Assembly (NCBI GenBank): GCA_963742655.1 | Contig: CAVUMM010000008.1 | Location: forward strand, 248,001 to 312,000 | Source of the DNA: JAICLK01 sp963742655 | Lineage (GTDB): Bacteria; Patescibacteriota; Saccharimonadia; Saccharimonadales; UBA4665 | DNA: 64,000 nt | Direction of reading: 5' to 3' | Shown here: in pieces, positions 15,726-24,408 of the stretch | Position numbering within the stretch: position 1 is the stretch's first letter | How the letters are laid out: each line of letters starts with the position of its first letter | The notes under the pieces: model-generated | The model's database searches: none | What the model saw: only the letters and a program-made list of their open reading frames with translations | What the model was told of the DNA's origin: nothing | Translations under genes and position numbers: made by a program

Positions 15726-17687
15726 GTGGATGCTTATTTAAAATATGTCAATAAACTGCATGCGCTTGGATATTCTTTCGAACAGATCCAGGCGCTGTTG
15801 GTGCGTCAGGGCATTGATCAACGGGTAATTAGCATATTACTCGCCAATATAAAATCAGCCTCCACTTCGCAAGTACCTGTGCAAGCTGAAACGCAACCTC
15901 AGTATCGTACACAGCCCGCCGGCACCATTGAAGCGTATCTGGAATATGTCAAAGCACTGCAGGCGCGCGGCAAAACGCGGGCGGAAATCGACAGCGCTTT
16001 AACGTCGAGCGGCGTTGACGCACAGACCAAAGGTTTACTCTTCCAGCTAACTTCGCGAACTATGCAGATAAAACAGCCTCCGACTGCGCCTGCAAGCCAA
16101 CAGCCTACTGCCCAAGATACAAAGCCGGAGCATCAACAATCGGCCCGTACAGTGACAAATAATCCGCTGATTGACCAATCGAACAAACCGGCATTAACAA
16201 ATACCGCTCCGGTCTTACCAGCCGTGGCACAACCTGAGGCTACCAAACCCGATGAGCCAGGTGTCACCGTTTTATTAAGAGGCGACGACGGGCTTGCCGC
16301 CGCACAGCCGGAACCGATGACGCGGAAATCACCAAAGCAAGACGCTGAAGACGATTTGGAATTAGCTACCGAACATTTGCTTTCGGTTGCCGACCATCTT
16401 TCAAAAGTTGCCGACAAACTGGAGGCTGCCGAAGAAAGCGCGCATACCGCAAACATTGACGAAAAGATCGCGTCGAACGGCCAACCACTGCCTAACGGCA
16501 ATGCCGAGCATATTTCTGAAGTGGCTGACCACCTTTCCGCGGTCGCTGAAAAGTTAGAGGCGAACAAAGCCGAGCAGAAAAATGCCCAATCTTCTAACGG
16601 GCAAACTGTCGGTGCCGGCTTCAGCACTCCGCTCGCGCCGCCGCAACGTGTCGCTTCGCCAATTTCGCTCGGTGAGTTACCTGTCGCGGTGGAAGGTCTC
16701 GCGTCAATGCAAGCACCGCCGGAAGCATCAGCACCAGAGCAACACCCGCCGATAAAAAAAGGTCCGCTGGCAATCGTCATAATCTCTTATTGTAGCGTGC
16801 TCGTTTATGCTTTGTTGACTGGCGCGCACGCCGTAACGTGGCTGGCGTTGCTCAGCATGAATGTATTCGGCACTGTCGGATTCAACTTGCTGTTGAAACG
16901 AACCGAGTGGAAAAAAGTCGACCCGTGGTTTACGGCTGCGGTGATGCAAACCGGTCTGGCGCTTCCTTTTATCATCAAGGAAATAATCAATCCGATTCAT
17001 TTCCCGACGTATGCGCCGTTTTATCTGATGCTGATGTGCTACTGCGTGCTGGCAATCATTACGCTGCAAATTTGCAATGTCAAAGCACTCAAATATCTTG
17101 AAGCGAGCGTATTTTCGGTTGTGTTTAATTCTCGCATAGTGCTCGCGACATTCTTTGGAGCGTTCTTTCTATCCGAAAAGATCGGACTATGGGCTCTGCT
17201 CGGCGGATTGCTGATTTTCGCAGCAATATTTGTCATCAAGCAGCAGAGTACGCGAGCCATCGCTAAGTTAGGGGTGTTTTTTGGTTTGGGAGCGGCGTTT
17301 GCAATGAGTAGCATGAATACCGCCGAAAAAGAACTTATCAAAAATGTCGGATACCAGCAATACATTATGCCGGTTTGGACGGCCGCGGCGGTGATATTGT
17401 GGATTATCGTGTACGCGCGGCAAACTAATGCACCGTATAGCCTGATTTTTAAACCGCAAGGGCTGACTTTGATGGTAGTTCGCGCATGTGCCGGCATTGG
17501 GTTCACCGCGGCCCTGATTTTTGGCCCCGTTGCGGTATCCAGCTACATATCAAGCCTGAGCGTAGTATTCCTGGTAATCTTCGGCATGCTGTTCCTGAAC
17601 GAGTGGGACTACCTAAAATCAAAAATAATAGCCACCCTAATGTCCATCTCCGGCCTAACCTTCATCCTAGTCGACAAACTGAAATAG
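15726..17687 (+). CDS. EamA-type transporter fused to N-terminal repeats and coiled coil
   Basis: A 653-residue protein in three parts. Residues 1-110 hold two copies of a short helical repeat (YLKYVNKLHALGYSFEQIQA and YLEYVKALQARGKTRAEIDS). Residues about 110-345 are a low-complexity linker with two near-identical coiled-coil blocks (SVADHLSKVADKLEAAEE and EVADHLSAVAEKLEANKA). Residues about 348-653 contain about ten membrane helices in two EamA halves. Plain EamA exporters are near 300 residues, so the cytosolic N-terminal half is an unusual addition, perhaps for oligomerisation or docking. Translation uses a GTG at 15726, since no in-frame ATG precedes the first repeat. Confidence 0.8.
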   Translation: MDAYLKYVNKLHALGYSFEQIQALLVRQGIDQRVISILLANIKSASTSQVPVQAETQPQYRTQPAGTIEAYLEYVKALQARGKTRAEIDSALTSSGVDAQTKGLLFQLTSRTMQIKQPPTAPASQQPTAQDTKPEHQQSARTVTNNPLIDQSNKPALTNTAPVLPAVAQPEATKPDEPGVTVLLRGDDGLAAAQPEPMTRKSPKQDAEDDLELATEHLLSVADHLSKVADKLEAAEESAHTANIDEKIASNGQPLPNGNAEHISEVADHLSAVAEKLEANKAEQKNAQSSNGQTVGAGFSTPLAPPQRVASPISLGELPVAVEGLASMQAPPEASAPEQHPPIKKGPLAIVIISYCSVLVYALLTGAHAVTWLALLSMNVFGTVGFNLLLKRTEWKKVDPWFTAAVMQTGLALPFIIKEIINPIHFPTYAPFYLMLMCYCVLAIITLQICNVKALKYLEASVFSVVFNSRIVLATFFGAFFLSEKIGLWALLGGLLIFAAIFVIKQQSTRAIAKLGVFFGLGAAFAMSSMNTAEKELIKNVGYQQYIMPVWTAAAVILWIIVYARQTNAPYSLIFKPQGLTLMVVRACAGIGFTAALIFGPVAVSSYISSLSVVFLVIFGMLFLNEWDYLKSKIIATLMSISGLTFILVDKLK

Positions 17688-17854
17688 TTTTAAAAAATTC
17701 ACGAAGGTGTATCCGAATAGATCCGTCCTGTAAAAGGGTAGAATATTGCGAATTTTGCCATTTCACATTTTAGCCATCTGATGGAGGACAGTCCTCAGGA
17801 ACCTCACAATATGCTGATATTGTACCTAGCTTGTCGAGTAACGGCGTTTGATTT

Positions 17855-18880
17855 ATGCTTAAGGCAATGAAGTACATGCGTTATGCGACTAATCTACGCA
17901 GCAGAGGCTTCGCGCATATCGGTATAGTTATTCTAATCCTCGTACTCGCAGTCATTGGCGGCGCGGGCGTATATGTATATCATGCGAACCACAAGGCGAA
18001 AGCAAGTACTGTCTTAAACAAGAGTACGAACAACAGTTCGCCCACACCGAGCCCACAGTCAACTACCCACTACCTTGAAATCAAGGAGTGGAGCGTCAAA
18101 CTGCCGCTATCAAGTTCCATTGAAGATGCGTACTACACCGTGCAGGGGAGCAGTACAGGAGCTGATGGCCTGCCTAACACTGCATGGTTGGGGTTGACTT
18201 CGTTAAACAGTAGCGGCTGTAACGTTGCAAACACCGGCCCTGCAACGTCAGCAACTCCCATTGGCTCGATCATTCGCGTCCTACCAACTGACCATGACCC
18301 AGTAACAGGAAAACTTTACACCCAACAATACCCTAATGGAGTCACTGTGAGCGGGTATTTCTATGCATTTAAACCTTGGGGAGATGCTAAATGTGCTTCA
18401 GCGTCTACATTGCAGTCCATTGATGCAGCCTTCGGAGTAGCGGTACAAGGTCTCGTAAAGATTACGAGCATGCAGCCAACTGTCCACTACCTCGACATCA
18501 AAGAGTGGGGAGTTCGAGTACCATACTCCGGAAGCCTCATACTAAGTTACAAAATAGACGGTAGGTATGCGTACTTCTCATCTGCCCAACTGACCGATTT
18601 GAGCAGTGATTGCGTTGGAAGAGGCGGCGCAATTGTTCGATGGGCATCAACAGATCAAGTATCGGAAGGGCCGCCCGATGCAAGCAGCCCAACAGCTGCA
18701 ACCTATTTCGCGGGCAAGGACCCATCGACGATCCCGTACGCACATATCGGCAATTACTATTACATGTTCGCACATGACCAAGCTGCCTGCGGAGACCTAA
18801 CTACCACGGCGGCGCTACAATCACAGACCAACGATGCAGTGAAAGTGCTGGTCCCTAAACTCCAAGCTTCGCCCAACTAA
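17855..18880 (+). CDS. Membrane-anchored extracytoplasmic protein with two internal repeats
   Basis: A 341-residue protein with a short positive N-terminus and one membrane segment (GFAHIGIVILILVLAVIGGA, about 18-37), then a Ser/Thr/Pro linker. The outside part contains two copies of a ~130-residue domain, each opening HYLxIKEWxVxxPxS and containing two spaced cysteines that may form disulfides (for example SSGCN/DAKCAS and SSDCV/AACGD). No enzyme motif is seen. Starts at 17855, 17867 and 17876 are all possible. The anchor is the same type as in the next gene and resembles those of other Saccharibacterial surface proteins; the role is unknown. Confidence 0.75.
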   Translation: MLKAMKYMRYATNLRSRGFAHIGIVILILVLAVIGGAGVYVYHANHKAKASTVLNKSTNNSSPTPSPQSTTHYLEIKEWSVKLPLSSSIEDAYYTVQGSSTGADGLPNTAWLGLTSLNSSGCNVANTGPATSATPIGSIIRVLPTDHDPVTGKLYTQQYPNGVTVSGYFYAFKPWGDAKCASASTLQSIDAAFGVAVQGLVKITSMQPTVHYLDIKEWGVRVPYSGSLILSYKIDGRYAYFSSAQLTDLSSDCVGRGGAIVRWASTDQVSEGPPDASSPTAATYFAGKDPSTIPYAHIGNYYYMFAHDQAACGDLTTTAALQSQTNDAVKVLVPKLQASPN

Positions 18881-19004
18881 TAATGCGTAACGCGCAGCCG
18901 GGAACTGAACACGGAACGCTGCTCAGGATACTTTGTACTCAAGTCTCGAATGGCTGCCACTTGATAATCATCGCCAGTTCGCGCATAATCCTTATCGTTA
19001 AATC

Positions 19005-19781
19005 ATGCGAAAGCAAAAATTCAACAACGTAGGTTTCGCCCATCTAGGTCTCGTTCTGCTAGTTTTGGTACTCGCCGTAGTGGGCGGTACAGGGTTGTAT
19101 GTATATCGCAGCAATCACAAGACTAAGCCCGCCACTACCGTCAGCAAGAGCAGCTCGACCCAACCAGCCCAGAGTAGCAAACCCTCGGCACCGAAGACTA
19201 CAACTCCAACCCCCAAACCTGATCCCTATGCAGGGTGGAAAACGTATACGTCACCGTCAGAGGGCTTTTCAATCAGATACCCGACAAGATGGAAAGTCAT
19301 CCCGCTTCAAGATTATTCAACTAAGGGTTCAGCTGACTTCCAGGCTCCTGATGGGTTGATTGTAAGGTATGTTGAACTAAATACTTCTGGTACGACTGAT
19401 AGTGATAGTTGCGGGCATGGGTCGGCATGCCTACCCCAGCATATATTATCTATAGATTCCCTCGCCGTTCCAAACTACGGAACGGTAAGCGTTGTGAAGA
19501 CAGCACCCGGTGCTGGTGATGAGCCATGTTATGCAGTATACCTAGACCAACCGAGCGGTGCCGCTACCACACCCAAGATAGGCGAGAATTCATATTCCGA
19601 TCATTTTATACTGTTTTCTCTACCAAGTAAGATAGGCGGCAGATTTATGCTGTGGGTAACCAATAGTAGAGCTGGCAATACCACCTTGCAATGCAGCTCT
19701 ATGTCGCAAGAGCAGTTCTTTGGTCTTCAATCAGTACAACAGGCTGAGCTAATTCTTAAGAGTATTTCATATAAATCTTAA
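19005..19781 (+). CDS. Membrane-anchored extracytoplasmic protein, PsbP-like domain
   Basis: A 258-residue protein with an anchor nearly identical to that of the preceding gene (GFAHLGLVLLVLVLAVVGGT, about 10-29), a Thr/Pro/Ser/Lys linker and a C-terminal domain that opens WKTYTSPSEGFSIRYPTRWK. That opening is typical of PsbP-like or lipoprotein domains that recognise nothing catalytic. Four cysteines could form two disulfides. The two genes are 124 nt apart and may be related surface proteins. Function unknown. Confidence 0.75.
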   Translation: MRKQKFNNVGFAHLGLVLLVLVLAVVGGTGLYVYRSNHKTKPATTVSKSSSTQPAQSSKPSAPKTTTPTPKPDPYAGWKTYTSPSEGFSIRYPTRWKVIPLQDYSTKGSADFQAPDGLIVRYVELNTSGTTDSDSCGHGSACLPQHILSIDSLAVPNYGTVSVVKTAPGAGDEPCYAVYLDQPSGAATTPKIGENSYSDHFILFSLPSKIGGRFMLWVTNSRAGNTTLQCSSMSQEQFFGLQSVQQAELILKSISYKS

Positions 19782-19942
19782 GGCAAGGTCGGCAGCCATC
19801 ATCGCGTCGCACAAGATACCTTCAATGGGAATTCGAAGGTCTGACCTTTAACAGGTGTGGTTTTTGCAAATTTTAATAATCGAGCTTGAGAGCAAGGTTT
19901 CACCCCATAAAGTTTATTATTGTGTTCTTATATTTCTACTGT

Positions 19943-20623
19943 TTATGTTTGTAGGGTTTCGAAGATTGTGTCTAGTTGGGTTCGGGTTAGCTGGCCGGGG
20001 GCGCTGTCGTCGCGCGGTTCGAGGGGGGCGAAGATTAATTCGTTTCCCCATAGGGAGCCGAAGATGCGGGTTACGGTACCGTGCGGGCCCATGCCAATTA
20101 TGATGTGTTTTTGATGCTGTTGTTTGAGCTGCTGTTGCAAGTGGAGCAGTCGGATTGCGTCAGTTTCGTTGCGGCAGAAGGTTGCTACTTTCACCACCGT
20201 GGGATTGTGGGCTTCGATGCCATTTACGATCATTTGCAATTCGATGAGATCGGGTGTTCGCTGGTAGTTGTGATACGAACCGATGGTGTGCAGTTGCAGT
20301 TTGTTGGTGTGAATATAATTGAATTCCGCCTTCTGGCTTTCGATATCCAAATCAACGCAGGCATGAGCTTTGCCGACTGCTTGTAACAGCTGCAGCCTGT
20401 CAGTCAGCGTCATATGAATCGGCTCAAGCAGCTGGCGGCGAAACAGCAAAATGATTTTGCCGGGGTAGAGTTCAGTCAAAGATTTTGCAAATTCGACTTC
20501 GATATCCTCGATGTAGTCCAGCCAAACTTCAAAATACGCGTATTCGGCGTGATGCCGCTCGATCTCAGCAAGCACTTCTTGCTTCTGTTGTTTGATAATC
20601 GGCAGACAGTACTTTTCACGCAT
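19943..20623 (-). CDS. aroD: 3-dehydroquinate dehydratase, type I
   Basis: A 226-residue TIM barrel that removes water from 3-dehydroquinate to give 3-dehydroshikimate. The catalytic pair is visible: His118 (GSYHNY) and the Schiff-base Lys145 (VVKVATFC), and the closing loop carries Arg and the SAPGQ motif. It is slightly short for AroD (about 250). It follows aroB by 2 nt, so it is the last gene of the DAHP synthase-aroB-aroD operon. The N-terminal E-x-R-x-D motif is degenerate (EVWLDYIED). Confidence 0.85.
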   Translation of the reverse strand: MREKYCLPIIKQQKQEVLAEIERHHAEYAYFEVWLDYIEDIEVEFAKSLTELYPGKIILLFRRQLLEPIHMTLTDRLQLLQAVGKAHACVDLDIESQKAEFNYIHTNKLQLHTIGSYHNYQRTPDLIELQMIVNGIEAHNPTVVKVATFCRNETDAIRLLHLQQQLKQQHQKHIIIGMGPHGTVTRIFGSLWGNELIFAPLEPRDDSAPGQLTRTQLDTIFETLQT

Positions 20624-20625
20624 GC

Positions 20626-21705
20626 TTAAAGTTCCATATTCTGGCTGATTACTTGGCTGACGACTTTATCGTCCACGGTTTGATTGTAGACCGCTTTGCC
20701 GACACGTTCCAGCAGGTCGAACAGCACGATGCCGTGCTCGTTTTTCTTGTCGTGACGCATTTTTTGCCAGAGCGCTTCGAGTTGGCAATGCGGCGAAATT
20801 GTCGGCAACCCCGCACCTTCGAAAACGTGTTTGATATGCTGGATATCTTCGTCCGAGATGAATCCTTTTTGCCTCGAAAGCTCAGACTCGATAACCATGC
20901 CTATCGCGATCGCCTCGCCGTGCAGCAATGGGTGATCAGTCTCCCACGATAATGCTTCGATGGCATGCCCGACCGTATGGCCGAAATTGACGATCTTTCG
21001 ACCGCCGGCTTCTTTTTCGTCACTCTCGACGATGGCGGTTTTAATCCTGATAGATGCGGCAATCAAATCAGCAAGCTCGGTTGGCGAGTAATCTTGAGGC
21101 GGTTTTTGGGCGAGCGCGTCGAAATAAGCAGCGTCTTTGATCAAGCCGTGTTTCAGCATTTCGGCGAATCCGGCCACCAGCTCGCGCCGCGGCAGCGATG
21201 ATAATGTTTCGGTATCGATCAGTACGGCGACTGGCGGTGAGATAGTGCCGACAAGATTTTTGATTTCGTCGAAATCAAATCCGGTTTTGCCGCCGATGCT
21301 GCTATCCACTTGTGCCAGCAGCGTGGTCGGAATATGCGCGTAAGCTATGCCGCGCATGTACGTCGATGCGGCGAAGGCGCCCATATCACCGGTGACTCCG
21401 CCGCCAAGAATTATCACTAGACTATCGCGGTCGCAGTCGGCTTCGATCATGGCGCGCCAAATGCGTTGGACGGTGTCGATATTTTTGGTCTGTTCGCCAG
21501 CCGGCAGCGACGTATGCGCGTGAACCTGAAGCGCCTGTTGCAGTTTTGGCAATAAAAGCTGCTCCGTATGCTCATCCGTGACGACAAAGACGTTGGAATA
21601 TTGATCGGCTTTCAATAAATCTGCTGATTGTTGCAGCAAACCGGTGCCCACAAAAATATGGTAGGCGTGCTGCTGCGCAGGTTCAGTCAGCAAAATATCC
21701 TGCAT
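20626..21705 (-). CDS. aroB: 3-dehydroquinate synthase
   Basis: About 359 residues with the NAD-binding GGGVTGDMGAFAAS block, the PTTLLAQVDSSIGGKTG motif and the metal-binding Glu/His positions (MLKHGL, NFGHTVGHAIE, HGEAIAIGM). It converts DAHP to 3-dehydroquinate. The preferred start is the ATG at 21705 (MQDILLTEP). A TTG at 21717 overlaps the DAHP synthase stop and is less likely. It lies between DAHP synthase and aroD in one operon with 2-nt to overlapping junctions. Confidence 0.95.
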   Translation of the reverse strand: MQDILLTEPAQQHAYHIFVGTGLLQQSADLLKADQYSNVFVVTDEHTEQLLLPKLQQALQVHAHTSLPAGEQTKNIDTVQRIWRAMIEADCDRDSLVIILGGGVTGDMGAFAASTYMRGIAYAHIPTTLLAQVDSSIGGKTGFDFDEIKNLVGTISPPVAVLIDTETLSSLPRRELVAGFAEMLKHGLIKDAAYFDALAQKPPQDYSPTELADLIAASIRIKTAIVESDEKEAGGRKIVNFGHTVGHAIEALSWETDHPLLHGEAIAIGMVIESELSRQKGFISDEDIQHIKHVFEGAGLPTISPHCQLEALWQKMRHDKKNEHGIVLFDLLERVGKAVYNQTVDDKVVSQVISQNMEL

Positions 21706-21713
21706 GTTGTAAA

Positions 21714-22493
21714 TCAAGCCTTATTCGGAAACATCGAGGCCATGAACTCGTCGTATTGCGGCCAGGTGAGTTGTTGATTGCTGTCGGTCAGGGCGTGCTC
21801 CGGATCGTGGTGTACTTCGATGATGACGCCGTCAAAACCGTACGATGCGGCAGATTCGCCCATCCGGAAGACATTCGGCACGCTGCCGCCGGTATGTGAC
21901 GGGTCGAAAATCATCGGCACGCCGGTCTTTTGGCGCATCTGTATCGCGGATTCAAAGTTGACGATGTTTCGCAGGCCCAACGGATTTTCATCGCTCTGCG
22001 ACGGCGCGATACCGCGGTAGCAGTTCAGCAGGCGCTCCTTCGGAAAGCCGACATCCAACACGTGCTGTATGATTCCTTCCCAATGCTTATCATTCGGCCA
22101 CGGCTGGTTTTTAATCATCAGCCAAACGTGAGGATCCTTGGCGGCTTCTTGGGCGATCGATCGTTGGATAAAGTGATTCTGGTTGCGGGCGCCGATCCAT
22201 ACCAGCAATTTTCCGTCTGGTTTGAGGTGCGGCAAAGTGGCATCCATTGCCATGGTCACATGATCCGGAAACATGACTTCGAGTCCGGGATTCAGCCCGG
22301 CTTGGGCGACTTTCGTCAATAGATACAAACCTTTTTCTTTCAGACCATCAAATGCAGGTATATCGCGGGGTTTCCAGAGATTGGTCCGCAAAAAATCGAC
22401 GTTGCGCTTTCGGGCTTCGTCAATTGCGATGTCCATTTGTTCGTCTGATTCCGCGGAGCAAGGTCCGGCTATGATTATAGGTTTTTGTGCCAC
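21714..22493 (-). CDS. 3-deoxy-7-phosphoheptulonate (DAHP) synthase, type I-beta
   Basis: A 259-residue TIM-barrel enzyme that condenses phosphoenolpyruvate with erythrose 4-phosphate. Motifs are IAGPCSAES, RTNLWKPR (PEP binding), WIGARN, MIKNQPW and MIFDPSHTGGS (metal and phosphate). The sequence is closest in style to the synthase domain of the chorismate mutase/DAHP synthase fusions of Bacteroidetes, but the mutase domain is absent. Translation starts at GTG 22493 with CAGGAG 7 nt upstream. It is the first gene of the aro operon, just downstream of enolase, whose product PEP it uses. Confidence 0.9.
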   Translation of the reverse strand: MAQKPIIIAGPCSAESDEQMDIAIDEARKRNVDFLRTNLWKPRDIPAFDGLKEKGLYLLTKVAQAGLNPGLEVMFPDHVTMAMDATLPHLKPDGKLLVWIGARNQNHFIQRSIAQEAAKDPHVWLMIKNQPWPNDKHWEGIIQHVLDVGFPKERLLNCYRGIAPSQSDENPLGLRNIVNFESAIQMRQKTGVPMIFDPSHTGGSVPNVFRMGESAASYGFDGVIIEVHHDPEHALTDSNQQLTWPQYDEFMASMFPNKA

Positions 22494-22573
22494 GATTGAA
22501 CTCCTGAATTACACGTTTGTTTTGAATATTAGCGTAAGCTTCATCTCTGGCTATGATACCGCAGCAAGGCGCA

Positions 22574-22590
22574 TTCGCCAAGTTGGCGAA
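22574..22590. repeat. Perfect 17-bp palindrome between eno and the aro operon
   Basis: TTCGCCAA-G-TTGGCGAA, a perfect inverted repeat 84 nt upstream of the DAHP synthase start and just past the enolase stop. With a 1-nt centre it is a poor hairpin but a good dimeric-repressor site. No U-run follows, so it is not a normal terminator. Confidence 0.4.
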
Positions 22591-22598
22591 CTCGACTG

Positions 22599-23885
22599 CT
22601 AGTTTGATCCAGTGCTTTTGAACGGATTGGAGAGGACTGGCGAATCCAATTCGCTTTCGATGCGCAAAAGTTCGTTGTATTTGGCGATGCGCTCGCTGCG
22701 GGAAAATGACCCGGCTTTGATTTGTCCGGCATTCAGGCCCACGGCCAGATGGGCGATGGTAACATCTTCGGTTTCCCCGGAGCGATGTGAAATGATGGTT
22801 CGCCAGCCGGCTTTCTGCGCCATCTGTACTGCGTCGATCGTTTCGCTGAGCGTACCGATTTGGTTCGGTTTGATAAGTATGGCGTTGGCGGCGTGCATTT
22901 CTATACCGCGACTCAGCTGTTTGGTATTGGTGACGAACAGATCATCGCCGACAAGTTGAACCCGCTGGCCCAGCCGTTCGTCCAATCGCTGCCAGCCGTC
23001 CCAATCGTTTTCGGCCAAGCCGTCTTCGATTGATATGATCGGATATTTTTCGATCAAAGCAGCGTAGTCTTCAATGAGTTCGTCGGTGGAATAATGTTTG
23101 CCCTCGCGGGAAAAATCGTAGCCATGTTCGTTGGCCAGTTCGCTGGCGGCTACATCAAGCGCCAACGAGATATCATTGCCTAGCGTATAACCGGCCTCGT
23201 TGATTGCTCTGATGAGCAGTTGAAGTGCTTCGTCTGTGCCATTCTTTACGTTCGGCGCGAAGCCGCCTTCATCGCCGACAGTTGTCGGGTATCCGCCAGC
23301 TTTCAGCACTTTTGCAAGCGAATGGTAAACTTCGCTCGCCATCCGCACCGCATCCGAAAAATTGGCCGCGCCGACCGGCACGATCATAAATTCCTGGATG
23401 TCGGTGGAGCCGTCGGCATGCTTGCCGCCATTCAGAATATTGAGCTGCGGCATGGGGAGCGTGAATGCCGAGTTATCAATCAGATCGCCAATATGCCGGT
23501 AAAGCGGTTGCTGTTTGCCGGCCGCCGCGGCTTTGGCGGCTGCGAGTGAAACGGCGAGCGTTGCGTTGGCCCCAAGATGGCTTTTGTTGTCGGTTCCGTC
23601 AAGCGCGATGATTGCATCGTCGATAGCACGCTGGTCGGATGCGTCTTTGCCTTTGAGCGCCGGCGCGATCGCGTCAATGATATTGGCAATAGCGTTGGCG
23701 ACACCTTTGCCGCCGAATGCCTCGCCGCCATCACGTAGTTCCAGCGCCTCGCCGCTGCCGGTTGACGCTCCGGATGGTACGATGGCTCGCCCCATGCTAC
23801 CATCTGTCAGTCTAACATCACATTCAACTGTCGGATGGCCGCGCGAATCAAAGACTTGGCGCGCCATAATTGACTCAATATCCAT
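22599..23885 (-). CDS. eno: Enolase
   Basis: A 428-residue enolase of full length. It starts MDIESIMARQVFDSRGHPT and contains the metal ligands (LALDVAAS, SIEDGLAENDW, LVGDDLFVTN), the catalytic Lys (ILIKPNQIGT) and the signature SHRSGETED. It makes phosphoenolpyruvate from 2-phosphoglycerate and is part of glycolysis with GpmA. AAGGGGG lies 4-5 nt before the ATG. The downstream aro operon is on the same strand, 106 nt away. Confidence 0.98.
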   Translation of the reverse strand: MDIESIMARQVFDSRGHPTVECDVRLTDGSMGRAIVPSGASTGSGEALELRDGGEAFGGKGVANAIANIIDAIAPALKGKDASDQRAIDDAIIALDGTDNKSHLGANATLAVSLAAAKAAAAGKQQPLYRHIGDLIDNSAFTLPMPQLNILNGGKHADGSTDIQEFMIVPVGAANFSDAVRMASEVYHSLAKVLKAGGYPTTVGDEGGFAPNVKNGTDEALQLLIRAINEAGYTLGNDISLALDVAASELANEHGYDFSREGKHYSTDELIEDYAALIEKYPIISIEDGLAENDWDGWQRLDERLGQRVQLVGDDLFVTNTKQLSRGIEMHAANAILIKPNQIGTLSETIDAVQMAQKAGWRTIISHRSGETEDVTIAHLAVGLNAGQIKAGSFSRSERIAKYNELLRIESELDSPVLSNPFKSTGSN

Positions 23886-23904
23886 GCATCCCCCTTATGC
23901 GGTT

Positions 23905-23913
23905 AGTATAGCA
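23905..23913 (-). promoter_or_regulatory. Extended -10 promoter of eno
   Basis: TGCTATACT on the minus strand (complement of 23905-23913). The predicted start near 23898 leaves about 13 nt before the ATG, just enough for the AAGGGGG ribosome binding site. Confidence 0.6.
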
Positions 23914-24133
23914 TCAGCCAAGGGAGGGTTACAGTGAATTGGCGGTGATCATAATTGCTTAAGCGGAAATCGTTGGCGCGAGTCCACGCCGCACATTGTC
24001 ATGATGGTTGCGGCTGCCTGTTGAAAGTCCATCATGGTACTATTTTCTACCATCTCGCCCCGCGCCACTTTGTATGTATTGGGCTTCACAATTTCATGTT
24101 CAACCGCAAAACAAAAATGAGTCGGCACTGTTG

Positions 24134-24139
24134 TATAAT
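24134..24139 (+). promoter_or_regulatory. -10 box of a leaderless gene
   Basis: TATAAT ends 7 nt before the ATG at 24147, so transcription should begin at or next to the start codon. Confidence 0.5.
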
Positions 24140-24146
24140 GTGAAGT

Positions 24147-24383
24147 ATGAGTTACGAAGAAAACGGCCATGGTGCCGGGATGCCTTTAGAGGCGGTTGGT
24201 GCAGAGTTGGCCGGTGTTGAGGAAGAATATCAAACGGTCGGCAGGTGGTCGAAGCTTGTTGCTGCAGCAGGCAGGATAGTTGGGCCGGTCGTTGAATTTT
24301 TGACTGCCGATCGTTTTGCCACGGGCTCAGCTGCTTACAACGATAATCCACAGCCCCGCCGCGGCCCGGCTGACTGGGTTTGA
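24147..24383 (+). CDS. Small unrecognised protein
   Basis: A 78-residue protein with an acidic N-terminus and a hydrophobic middle (WSKLVAAAGRIVGPVVEFLT). No family recognised. There is no Shine-Dalgarno; a TATAAT box 7 nt upstream suggests a leaderless message. It faces the next, convergent gene, with 25 nt between the stops. Confidence 0.55.
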   Translation: MSYEENGHGAGMPLEAVGAELAGVEEEYQTVGRWSKLVAAAGRIVGPVVEFLTADRFATGSAAYNDNPQPRRGPADWV

Positions 24384-24408
24384 TTAATAACCTGGTTCAA
24401 GCGTTCCG

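Noticed and set aside
23949..24170. A 73-codon minus-strand frame after the leaderless gene at 24.1 kb
   Set aside because: Part of it reads like protein (EMVENSTMMDFQQAA), but its start overlaps the promoter and start of the next gene and no translation signal or family supports it.
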